Shown here: positions 1-5,432 of the stretch, one piece after another | How the letters are laid out: the number at the start of each line of letters is the position of its first letter | Position numbering within the stretch: position 1 is the first letter of the stretch | Notes under the pieces: model-generated | Seen by the model: only the letters and a program-made list of their open reading frames with translations | The model's database searches: none | What the model was told of the DNA's origin: nothing | From: Methanosarcina sp. | GTDB lineage: Archaea > Halobacteriota > Methanosarcinia > Methanosarcinales > Methanosarcinaceae | Direction: 5' to 3' | Length of the DNA stretch: 7,183 nucleotides | Assembly (NCBI GenBank): GCA_013331265.1 | Contig: DUGS01000071.1 | Location: 1 to 7,183, forward strand | Position numbers and translations under genes: made by a program

Positions 1-3
1 TTG

Positions 4-80
4 TGGTGGGCCCGCTGCGATTCGAACGCAGGACCTCACGGTTATCAGCCGTGCGCTCCACCAAGCTAAGCTACGGGCCC
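4..80 (-). tRNA. tRNA-Ile (anticodon GAT), CCA encoded
   Basis: Read on the minus strand this folds as a complete cloverleaf. The acceptor stem GGGCCCG/CGGGCCC is a perfect 7 bp. The D arm GCTT/GAGC has one G-U pair. The anticodon stem CACGG/CCGTG encloses loop CTGATAA, so the anticodon is GAT (plus-strand bases 44-46) and reads ATC/ATT. The T arm CTGCG/CGCAG encloses TTCGAAT. The discriminator is A (base 7) and the 3' CCA is in the gene (bases 4-6). No intron is seen. Transcription runs out of the window to the left, so downstream partners cannot be seen. No convincing box A lies directly upstream; the TATAAC-like bases near 172-178 (minus strand) are a weak candidate. Confidence 0.97.
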
Positions 81-250
81 AGATGTCAGGTTATTTCAAA
101 TTATCAGAGTTGAAAGACTTTTTAGGGAAAGCATCCCAATCCGACAACACTTCTAATACTCGATTTACTACTTATAACTTTTGCTTGAATACCCGGGATA
201 TTCCATACCCTAAATTTTGTTTACAGGAAGCGGCCCCTACATAGCGACAG

Positions 251-285
251 TTATATATATGACATTGAGTGTATGAGGGAGTGCT
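251..285 (+). promoter_or_regulatory. Archaeal promoter (box A and start region) for tRNA-Ala
   Basis: The TATA-type box A TTATATATAT lies at 251-260. About 25 bases downstream is TGCTTACAAG (283-292), which resembles the box B/initiator with a TGC core described for methanogen stable-RNA promoters. Start near 283-285 would give a leader of about 20 nt before the mature tRNA 5' end at 304, to be removed by RNase P. Spacing and sequence fit; the start point itself is inferred. Confidence 0.6.
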
Positions 286-303
286 TACAAGTAAAACATA
301 CAT

Positions 304-375
304 GGGCCGGTAGATCAGGGGAAGATCGCTACCTTGGCATGGTAGAGGCCTCGGGTTCAATTCCCGACCGGTCCA
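304..375 (+). tRNA. tRNA-Ala (anticodon GGC), CCA not encoded
   Basis: A full cloverleaf: acceptor GGGCCGG/CCGGTCC (304-310/368-374), D stem GATC/GATC, anticodon stem CTACC/GGTAG around loop TTGGCAT, and T stem TCGGG/CCCGA around TTCAATT. The anticodon is GGC (336-338), reading GCC and GCU alanine codons. The third acceptor pair is G306-T372, the G3:U70 wobble that is the established identity element for alanyl-tRNA synthetase, so the amino-acid call rests on two independent signs. The discriminator A375 is followed by TATT, so CCA must be added by the CCA-adding enzyme. A T-rich tract follows directly. Confidence 0.96.
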
Positions 376-387
376 TATTCTTTTCTA
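376..387 (+). terminator. T-rich tract after tRNA-Ala
   Basis: The pyrimidine-rich TATTCTTTTCTA follows the tRNA 3' end directly. Archaeal RNA polymerase commonly terminates at T-rich stretches without a hairpin, and stable-RNA genes often end this way. There is no stem here, so the call rests only on base composition and position. Confidence 0.35.
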
Positions 388-412
388 ATTAAATGTGTAA
401 TTAAGCAGAACC

Positions 413-430
413 CTTTATAGTTTTTAATAC
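413..430 (+). promoter_or_regulatory. Candidate TATA region before the amber-containing membrane gene
   Basis: CTTTATAG (413-420) and TTTTTAATAC (421-430) are the only TATA-like sequences between tRNA-Ala and the next gene. Initiation about 25 bases downstream would leave a short leader before the ATG at 481. No strong Shine-Dalgarno motif precedes that ATG; GATCGG at 455-460 is too distant to be convincing. Confidence 0.3.
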
Positions 431-480
431 CATTACTTCTATTAAGATTTTAGAGATCGGTTCCTGGATTTGATAACATT

Positions 481-1002
481 ATGACCAATCAGGAAGGGTT
501 TCTGTAGATAATCATATTTGTCAGTTTCTTTATATTCCTGGCAGGTTATACAACTCTTGCCATTACGTATATTACCCTGTGTTATTTTAAAAATAAGTCA
601 TTCCACAAAGTAATTTTGCTTGCAGGGATAGTATTCAACTTTGCCATATTAATGAATATGGATGATATCTCCTGGCTAATAATAGGAACTTTGTTTTTTG
701 CAGTGCCGATGACTGTTCTTGCCCCACTAATTCTTATTCCTGACCATCTTAAATCCATTCCGAGTTTTCCTTGGATTCTGATATGTTATTCAATTATAGC
801 GGTTCTGGACATAATTCTTCCATTTATACTGATCATAACCGAAATTTCAATGATTCCATTTATATACTGGGATACTCCACTTTCGAATGGCCTTGTATAT
901 ATATGCCTGACAATAGGTTACTTTGGAATAGCAGTAATTATCTATCAACTAATTAATAGGCTTCATGGAGTGTCTTTTTCTTCTCTGAAGGTCACTGAAT
1001 AG
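481..1002 (+). CDS. Small multi-pass membrane protein of unknown function with in-frame TAG at codon 9
   Basis: I do not recognise this family. From the ATG at 481 the frame reads MTNQEGFL, then TAG (505-507), then stays open for 164 codons to a second TAG (1000-1002). It gives 173 residues counting the amber position. Hydrophobic segments lie near residues 10-35, 42-59, 64-86, 97-122 and 136-157, with a short polar C-terminus. Starting only after the TAG leaves no ATG, GTG or TTG until TTG at 616 (codon 46). That start removes the first helix and begins inside the second, with no Shine-Dalgarno site, so it looks unlikely as the native start. The options are pyrrolysine or amber readthrough (known in Methanosarcina), a decaying gene, or a sequencing error. 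That there is a coding region is likely; start and status are uncertain. Confidence 0.5.
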
Positions 1003-1022
1003 TATCTCAAAGTGACTTTTTA
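987..1022 (+). terminator. Hairpin plus T-run at the end of the membrane gene
   Basis: GTCACT (991-996) pairs with AGTGAC (1011-1016), and the stem extends through G-U and A-T pairs to 987/1020, giving about 10 bp. The 14-base loop contains the gene's TAG stop at 1000-1002. The 3' arm runs into TTTTT (1017-1021). The arrangement is that of an intrinsic terminator overlapping the last codons. Confidence 0.45.
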
Positions 1023-1272
1023 TGAATATATTTTTCAAAAGATTGTAATTCACTAATAAGTTAATATAAAGACACCTGCCTTCGAGCTCTTTTTAGTTTT
1101 TCCTTCTTTTTAGATGGCTACGTACAGGCCGGCGTGAACAATAATACTGCCTTTTGAGAAAAACCGGTTTATAAAAACCAGTCCTCTGGCTGGTAATGAT
1201 GACTATCATTTCCTCACAAAAAAGTAGGTAAAATGAAACGCAGTAAAACGTTTCATTTTAGTTTTCACCTGA
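1003..1272. other. Convergent intergenic region
   Basis: No gene is seen between the two converging genes. Besides the terminator hairpins at each end it holds the 10-bp palindrome AAACCGGTTT (1161-1170) and a weak stem ACCAG/CTGGT (1177-1181/1190-1194). T-rich patches at 1090-1113 could assist termination on the plus strand. Confidence 0.5.
1229..1260 (-). terminator. Perfect 12-bp hairpin after the surface-protein gene
   Basis: TAAAATGAAACG (1229-1240) and CGTTTCATTTTA (1249-1260) are exact reverse complements around the 8-base loop CAGTAAAA. The structure begins 12 bases past the stop codon of the minus-strand gene. On that strand it is followed by CCTACTTTTTTGTG, a U-rich 3' flank, so it suits termination or 3'-end protection of that transcript. 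Confidence 0.65.
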
Positions 1273-3420
1273 TCATTTTGGAAGCTTTGTATAAATAAGT
1301 GCACAGATCAGGCATAATAAGAGCATACCTATTGCACCATAAACAGGAGAAATCTCGGGGAGTTTTATTTTTTCGTTCTGCTCTTTATCCAGCCCTGTGT
1401 TCAACCCTGTAGTTTCATTACCTTCTTCTCCTTGAAGAGCCCGTGTTTCCAGACCATTTTCCTCTTCGGAAATATTTCCGGAGATACCTTTTGCCTTACC
1501 TGTTATAGCAAAAGAGGAGAAGCCCGGAACATCGGCTGTGAAGTACAGGAATTTATCATCTTCTCCTATCAGGTTGACTGGTATTTGTTTCCATTTTTTA
1601 TCGCTGTACCTGTTCAGGGTGATCGAGTCCTGATCTATACTTTTATCCTCAAGCCAGGTTTTTTCAACTTTGAAACAGATAACCGGATTTGCAATATTCT
1701 TTGAGGTCGCATACCCGCTATTTCCAACCCAGACATTAAAAGACTTGTAAACCTCTCCTTCAGGCAGTTCGGAAACCAGTGTGGACTTCTTTTTTAATTG
1801 CTCAACAATGGTTGTGGTCTTGCCTGCGTTTTTGATCGCATCAAAGCTCACATACACAACACAGGTAGCATTCTTTGTAAAATCAAACTTCACAGCCTTG
1901 CCGTTTGTTATGAATAACTGGGAAAGTTCCTTTACTTCAACATTCCTGGCAGGCTCAGGAGATCCCCCTCCTCCGCCGCCACCGCTGCTGCGTCCTCCTG
2001 AACTCCCACCACTGCTGCTCCCTCCTGAACTTTCCTCTTCCAGCACATTTATTGTATCGGTTTTTGAAGCCGTACCGTTTGCATTGACCGCTGTCAGTTT
2101 AGCGGTGTAAGTCCCTGCGGCAGTATACACATAAACAAAACTTGGGTCGGTTGAATCCACAATTCCGTCACTGTTAACATCCCAGCTTCTCGATGTTGCA
2201 TTTTTCGAAAGATCGGTAAAGGTCACTGAAAGAGGGGGATAGCCACTGGTAGGACTTGTGCTGAAATCGGCTTCAGGAAGGATAGCAATTTGCTTTTCCA
2301 GCACAGTTATCACATCAGTTTTCCAGGCTGTACCGTTTGCATTACTTACTGTCAGGTTGACAGTATAGGCTCCTGGATTTTCATAAACATAAACCGGATT
2401 CTTGACAGTAGAGTCAGGTTGTCCATTGTTATCAAAGTCCCAGCTCAAAGAATCTGCATTTTGTGAAAGGTCGGTGAACTGGACAGAGAGAGGAGCATTC
2501 CCACTGGTCGTACTTGCCTTGAAATTTGCTGCAGGAAAAACCGGTTCAGGTTTCTTCATAGGAGTTACCAGAGGCAGGTAATCAATTACACCTTCATAGA
2601 TCTGATATGCTTCTTCTGCAATGCCGTCACCGTTTGTATCAAGATGAGTCTGAGAAAAACCGTCTCCCGAAGGAGATCCCCAGAAGTTGCCCCCTATGTA
2701 CGGACCTCCTATAATGTTTTTACCCGAAGTCATTTTAGTGTTTAAGATGAGATCCCAATCCTCTTCTACCTTCAGATTAACATCGTTACTGAAATAGTTG
2801 TTATAAATTGAAGCAGAATCATGGTATACATAGATGCCCACGCCACAGTTTTTGAACGTATTCCCGGTAACAACGTGACCACCTCCCCCAGAAAGAAGAA
2901 ATATTCCCTCTCCGCAGTTTTGGAACGTGTTTCCAGTAATTTCATTATTCATGCTGTCAAACGTTGATACTCCGGTCGGGCTCCCTGTAAAGAGGTTATT
3001 CATTATTACCTGATTTCCATAAATATAGTTGATACCAATACTTACGCCACAGCCGTTGAACCTGTTATTCCTGATTGTGCATAATACGCCGTCCTCGTCA
3101 AAGTTTACTCCCTGAGTAATTGTCAGCCCTTCAATTTTCGCTTGTCTGAGAATATCAAAACCACCCACAGAAGGATACCCAGAAGCCCCTTTTATTGTCA
3201 CGGATTTGTCCAGCTGGATACGTTCATCAGGGTAAGTCCCGGGATTTACTATTATCGTATCCCCATCAACCGCATCACGTAACGCAGCCTGGATAGTTGT
3301 ATAATTTCCAGGCCCGTCATCATCAACATAGATCGTCGCAGCTGCCGCACTGCCGGCAAAGACCTGAAATGAAAGAACCAGTGTAAATAAAATAGATAAT
3401 ACTCTTTTCACTTTCCACAA
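1273..3420 (-). CDS. Secreted, membrane-anchored beta-helix/PKD surface protein with PGF-pre-PGF-like domain
   Basis: This is a 715-residue exported protein, probably on the cell surface. In order: a signal peptide (about 1-28, KR then a hydrophobic stretch ending AGSAAAA); a right-handed beta-helix of the NosD/pectate-lyase type (about 29-285), with IYVDDDGPGNYTTIQAA, repeated N-N-x-F turns and the closing GGNFWGS and DTNGDGIAEE motifs; PKD domain 1 (about 296-375, SWDFD, then YTVNLTV); PKD domain 2 (about 383-460, SWDVNSDG); a Ser/Gly linker (464-487); a PGF-pre-PGF-like domain (about 488-643, ending VPGFSSFAITG); an acidic spacer; and a C-terminal membrane segment (about 691-712) followed by TKLPK. 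Several N-x-S/T sequons fit an extracellular site. DxNxDG loops suggest calcium binding. The start is TTG, supported by AGGGG (3429-3433) 8 bases upstream; GTG at codon 4 is less well placed. The ligand is unknown; a structural or adhesive role is inferred from the domains. Confidence 0.9.
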   Translation of the reverse strand: MWKVKRVLSILFTLVLSFQVFAGSAAAATIYVDDDGPGNYTTIQAALRDAVDGDTIIVNPGTYPDERIQLDKSVTIKGASGYPSVGGFDILRQAKIEGLTITQGVNFDEDGVLCTIRNNRFNGCGVSIGINYIYGNQVIMNNLFTGSPTGVSTFDSMNNEITGNTFQNCGEGIFLLSGGGGHVVTGNTFKNCGVGIYVYHDSASIYNNYFSNDVNLKVEEDWDLILNTKMTSGKNIIGGPYIGGNFWGSPSGDGFSQTHLDTNGDGIAEEAYQIYEGVIDYLPLVTPMKKPEPVFPAANFKASTTSGNAPLSVQFTDLSQNADSLSWDFDNNGQPDSTVKNPVYVYENPGAYTVNLTVSNANGTAWKTDVITVLEKQIAILPEADFSTSPTSGYPPLSVTFTDLSKNATSRSWDVNSDGIVDSTDPSFVYVYTAAGTYTAKLTAVNANGTASKTDTINVLEEESSGGSSSGGSSGGRSSGGGGGGGSPEPARNVEVKELSQLFITNGKAVKFDFTKNATCVVYVSFDAIKNAGKTTTIVEQLKKKSTLVSELPEGEVYKSFNVWVGNSGYATSKNIANPVICFKVEKTWLEDKSIDQDSITLNRYSDKKWKQIPVNLIGEDDKFLYFTADVPGFSSFAITGKAKGISGNISEEENGLETRALQGEEGNETTGLNTGLDKEQNEKIKLPEISPVYGAIGMLLLCLICALIYTKLPK

Positions 3421-3499
3421 AATAAAAACCCCTACAAACTTTTTAGTATCTAAACATCAATAGTTGCCGCAAATTCCATTTTAACTGCATAAGATGCAT

Positions 3500-3550
3500 A
3501 GCATGGTTACGATACTTGATTTAAAGGATTAAAGTATCTTGTACCATGCT
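3500..3550 (-). promoter_or_regulatory. Inverted repeat bracketing a TATA-like site for the surface-protein gene
   Basis: The outer arms AGCATGGT (3500-3507) and ACCATGCT (3543-3550) and the inner arms GATACTT (3511-3517) and AAGTATC (3532-3538) form a nearly continuous inverted repeat with a small internal loop. The 14-base centre contains, on the minus strand, CTTTAAAT, a plausible box A. Initiation about 25 bases downstream, near 3494-3498 (TGCAT on the minus strand), would give a leader of about 75 nt. A dimeric regulator binding the arms would cover the TATA element. The operator role is inferred. Confidence 0.4.
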
Positions 3551-3723
3551 TTTCGATATTTTAGAATAACTTATTTTACGAGGTCGGCAATACGATATAA
3601 AATTAACTAAATTGTTCTGCATTCGACTGAAAGTTGTAATTTTTGTATGTATTTAATAAGAATAAGCTATAATTTTTTTCATAATGCACACAAAACATTC
3701 AAAAATAAACAGATAATATATGA

Positions 3724-3752
3724 TTTATATAATCCAGGTTATATAATATATA
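3724..3752 (+). promoter_or_regulatory. Tandem TATA boxes upstream of the HdeD-family gene
   Basis: TTTATATAAT (3724-3733) is a near-ideal archaeal box A, and TTATATAATATATA (3739-3752) is a second one in the same direction. Either would start transcription around 3750-3778 and give a leader of about 140-165 nt before the ATG at 3915. A later TATA-like site (AAAATATATT, 3881-3890) is too close to the gene to leave its Shine-Dalgarno site in the message. Confidence 0.45.
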
Positions 3753-3770
3753 GAAAATTATCTATTTTAT

Positions 3771-3796
3771 TTGGGTCGTAGTGTTGGGTCGTAGTG
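3771..3796 (+). repeat. Perfect 13-bp tandem duplication
   Basis: TTGGGTCGTAGTG occurs twice head to tail with no spacer (3771-3783 and 3784-3796). It lies just downstream of the two TATA boxes, at or just after the expected start site. It is more GC-rich than its flanks. It could be a paired protein- or RNA-binding site, or a simple slippage duplication. Confidence 0.85.
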
Positions 3797-3821
3797 TACA
3801 GAAAATATGAAATTTAGTATT

Positions 3822-3857
3822 CAGGTAAAAGAAGCGTTTTCGATACCTGTGAGTTTT
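3822..3857 (+). promoter_or_regulatory. Terminator-like hairpin in the probable leader of the HdeD-family gene
   Basis: CAGGTA (3822-3827) pairs with TACCTG (3844-3849), with a short inner stem GAA/TTC (3831-3833/3839-3841). TTTTTT follows at 3854-3859 after TGAG. In a transcript from the upstream TATA boxes this would sit in the leader about 60 bases before the start codon, so it could act as an attenuator or end a short leader RNA. The six-pair main stem is weak; function is inferred. Confidence 0.3.
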
Positions 3858-3914
3858 TTCAGGGTAGCTGCCGATAGCATAAAATATATTATTTAAAGCG
3901 ACGGAGGCAGACAT

Positions 3915-4484
3915 ATGGAAAATACAGCTACAGAATATAATGCTGTAGAATATGAGGTACTTCAGGTTCCCTGGTGGCTGGTCGTACTGGAAGGAATTTT
4001 TGTCGTAATCATAGGCTTATTTCTGCTATTTTCACCTGTAGAAACAACCATAACGCTGGTTCAGATACTTGGAATATTCTGGCTTCTCGGAGGGGCTCTT
4101 TCAATCCTATCGCTGCTAGTAGACAGAGAGAACCCGGGATGGAAACTGCTCTCTGGCATCATGGGCATTCTTATTGGACTTCTGGTATTCGTGTACCCTC
4201 TCATTCCTTTTGCAGTTCTGGCGCTTTTTGTTATTATACTCGGGATCGGGAGTATAATATATGGTGCAATCAGACTTGTCTGGGCACTCAAGGGAGGAGG
4301 ATTGGGAATGGCGGTTCTCGGGCTCCTGACTATCGCTATCGGAATACTCCTGCTGGTTAATCCTCTTGCAGGTGCCATCATCCTGCCGTGGATGTATGGC
4401 ATTTTCCTTGTGGCAGGCGGAATTGCAGCATTACTTAGCGGGCTTAAAATGAAGTCCAGGAAAAATATTTCATATACGGGATAA
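3915..4484 (+). CDS. HdeD/DUF308 family membrane protein
   Basis: A 189-residue integral membrane protein. After a polar N-terminal tail, six hydrophobic segments lie near residues 20-40, 45-69, 76-96, 98-122, 128-150 and 152-177. They form three repeats of a paired-helix unit with G-I-L-L-L and P-x-x turns, as in the DUF308 family that includes Escherichia coli HdeD, an acid-resistance membrane protein. The C-terminus is basic (KMKSRKN). The ATG is supported by GGAGG (3903-3907) 7 bases upstream. The mechanism of HdeD proteins is not established, and a stress role in this archaeon is by family analogy only. It has its own probable promoter and a long structured leader, and is separated from the next gene by 142 bp. 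Confidence 0.85.
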   Translation: MENTATEYNAVEYEVLQVPWWLVVLEGIFVVIIGLFLLFSPVETTITLVQILGIFWLLGGALSILSLLVDRENPGWKLLSGIMGILIGLLVFVYPLIPFAVLALFVIILGIGSIIYGAIRLVWALKGGGLGMAVLGLLTIAIGILLLVNPLAGAIILPWMYGIFLVAGGIAALLSGLKMKSRKNISYTG

Positions 4485-4488
4485 GGTT

Positions 4489-4502
4489 TCCAGTTAACTG
4501 GA
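4489..4502. repeat. 14-bp perfect palindrome after the HdeD-family gene
   Basis: TCCAGTTAACTGGA reads the same on both strands and begins 5 bases after the stop codon. With no loop it is a poor RNA hairpin as drawn, and no T-run follows. A binding site for a dimeric DNA-binding protein is possible, but nothing shows it. Confidence 0.4.
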
Positions 4503-4593
4503 GATCAAAAGACATTTTCAGCTGTATATGAGCACATGATTATCAGATCACTATCCAGTCCATGGGTATTGCCAAACTTTTAAACACTCCACA

Positions 4594-4603
4594 TTTATAA
4601 ATA
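4594..4603 (+). promoter_or_regulatory. TATA box giving a probable leaderless mRNA
   Basis: TTTATAAATA is a strong box A centred about 28 bases before the ATG at 4627, the usual distance from box A to the start site in archaea. No Shine-Dalgarno-like sequence lies between. The transcript therefore most likely starts at or within a few bases of the start codon. Confidence 0.6.
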
Positions 4604-4626
4604 TTTAGAGAACCTAAAGAACTTAC

Positions 4627-5280
4627 ATGCGGAAAATTCCAGCAGCGATTACAGCAGCGATAACAGGACTGGTTCTCCTTTCCTTCATCCTTTCAATCTA
4701 TTTTTACCCGCAGGTACCTGAACAGATGGCAACTCACTGGAACTCTCAGGGAGAAGTAAATGGCTATATGTCGAAACTCTGGGGGCTCTTTTTCATGCCG
4801 TTAGTGATAACAGGCATTGTAATTATGTTCCTGACAATTCCGAAAATTGACCCGAAGAAAGAAAATATAGAAAAATTCAGGAAATATTATGACGGATTTA
4901 TAGTGATACTGGTTCTATTTATGGTCGCTGTCCACCTCCAGATACTTCTCTGGAACGCGGGAATTAAGATCAGCCCCAATTCTGTGCTTCCGCTAGGGAT
5001 AGGGCTTCTGTTTTATTACATAGGAATCCTTACCGAGAATGCAGAGAGGAACTGGTTTATAGGCATCAGGACACCCTGGACTCTCAGCAGCGAGAGGGTA
5101 TGGAAAAGGACTAACCGGCTTGGAGGGAAATTAATCAAGATTGCAGGAATATCTGCAATGCTCGGGGCTTTTTTCCCGGAATATGCAATCTACTTTATTC
5201 TTGTGCCTATAATCATTGTAGTCGGGATTACTGTTGTTTACTCATATATCGAATACCAAAAAGAAATTAAAGAAAAATAA
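4627..5280 (+). CDS. SdpI family (DUF1648) membrane protein
   Basis: A 217-residue membrane protein of the SdpI type. The N-terminal DUF1648 part has a helix (about 7-27) followed by the signature MATHWNSQGEVNGYMSK (34-50) with invariant-looking HWN and G. More helices lie near 50-72, 88-110 and 118-136. The SdpI signature NWFIGIRTPWTLSSERVWK (142-160) and TNRLGGK precede two final helices (about 166-208) and a charged tail. In Bacillus subtilis SdpI protects against the SdpC toxin and sequesters the repressor SdpR. No toxin or ArsR-type repressor gene is visible here, so an immunity role cannot be claimed; most archaeal homologues have no known function. The message appears leaderless. The frame after its stop continues as a Lys/Glu-rich stretch to 5322. 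Confidence 0.87.
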   Translation: MRKIPAAITAAITGLVLLSFILSIYFYPQVPEQMATHWNSQGEVNGYMSKLWGLFFMPLVITGIVIMFLTIPKIDPKKENIEKFRKYYDGFIVILVLFMVAVHLQILLWNAGIKISPNSVLPLGIGLLFYYIGILTENAERNWFIGIRTPWTLSSERVWKRTNRLGGKLIKIAGISAMLGAFFPEYAIYFILVPIIIVVGITVVYSYIEYQKEIKEK

Positions 5281-5283
5281 GCA

Positions 5284-5322
5284 GAACTAAAAGAGAAGAC
5301 TAGGACTAAAAAAGAAGACTGA
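5284..5322 (+). repeat. Imperfect purine-rich tandem repeat after the SdpI-family gene
   Basis: GAACTAAAAGAGAAGACTAG (5284-5303) is followed by the related GACTAAAAAAGAAGACTGA (5304-5322), and AAGACT recurs at 5328-5333. The stretch is in frame with the upstream gene and may be a remnant of a longer charged C-terminus, or simple low-complexity drift. Confidence 0.4.
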
Positions 5323-5409
5323 TGGATAAGACTAACAGAAATCAAAATTCTAAACCAGAACTTAAAAAGTAAGATTTAAAGCTTCCCGCGATTCTTATTT
5401 ACTGGAACC

Positions 5410-5416
5410 TTTTTTT
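5410..5416 (+). terminator. T-run between the SdpI-family gene and the FKBP cluster
   Basis: A run of seven T at 5410-5416, with a second run of six at 5434-5439, may end the upstream transcript in the manner of archaeal oligo-T termination. No hairpin precedes it. The second run overlaps a candidate promoter for the FKBP gene. Confidence 0.3.
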
Positions 5417-5432
5417 AACCGATTTCAAGCGC

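Larger units (their letters stand above)
3421..3914. other. Divergent intergenic region, 494 bp, structured
   Basis: No protein gene is apparent. The left part (3487-3551) has three closely spaced GCAT copies and a long inverted repeat around a TATA-like sequence that faces the surface-protein gene. The middle (3560-3720) is very AT-rich with no pattern I can assign. The right part has two plus-strand TATA boxes, a 13-bp tandem duplication and a hairpin with a T-run ahead of the HdeD-family gene. Confidence 0.6.

Noticed and set aside
172..360. Minus-strand open frame of 62 codons across the tRNA spacer
   Set aside because: It covers most of tRNA-Ala and its promoter and has no protein-like pattern or ribosome-binding site.
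304..375. Reading the second tRNA as tRNA-Gly
   Set aside because: The loop TTGGCAT gives anticodon GGC (alanine), not GCC, and the G3:U70 pair is the alanine identity element.
1161..1170. Shared AACCGGTT palindromes at 1162-1169 and 6546-6553 as a common operator
   Set aside because: An 8-bp palindrome found twice in 7 kb in unrelated settings (a convergent gene end and an FKBP spacer) is not enough to claim a regulon.
1432..2110. Plus-strand open frames, one with a run of prolines
   Set aside because: These are antisense to the surface-protein gene; the proline run is simply the complement of its Gly-rich linker.
3494..3532. Short plus-strand open frame of 12 codons in the inverted-repeat region
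   Set aside because: No ribosome-binding site, too short, and it lies within a structure better explained as regulatory DNA.
3771..3796. Start of a CRISPR array
   Set aside because: Only two 13-bp units with no spacer between them and no cas genes nearby.
3974..4402. Overlapping open frames on both strands inside the HdeD-family gene
   Set aside because: They are shadows of a gene with a clear ribosome-binding site and a six-helix pattern; their translations look random.
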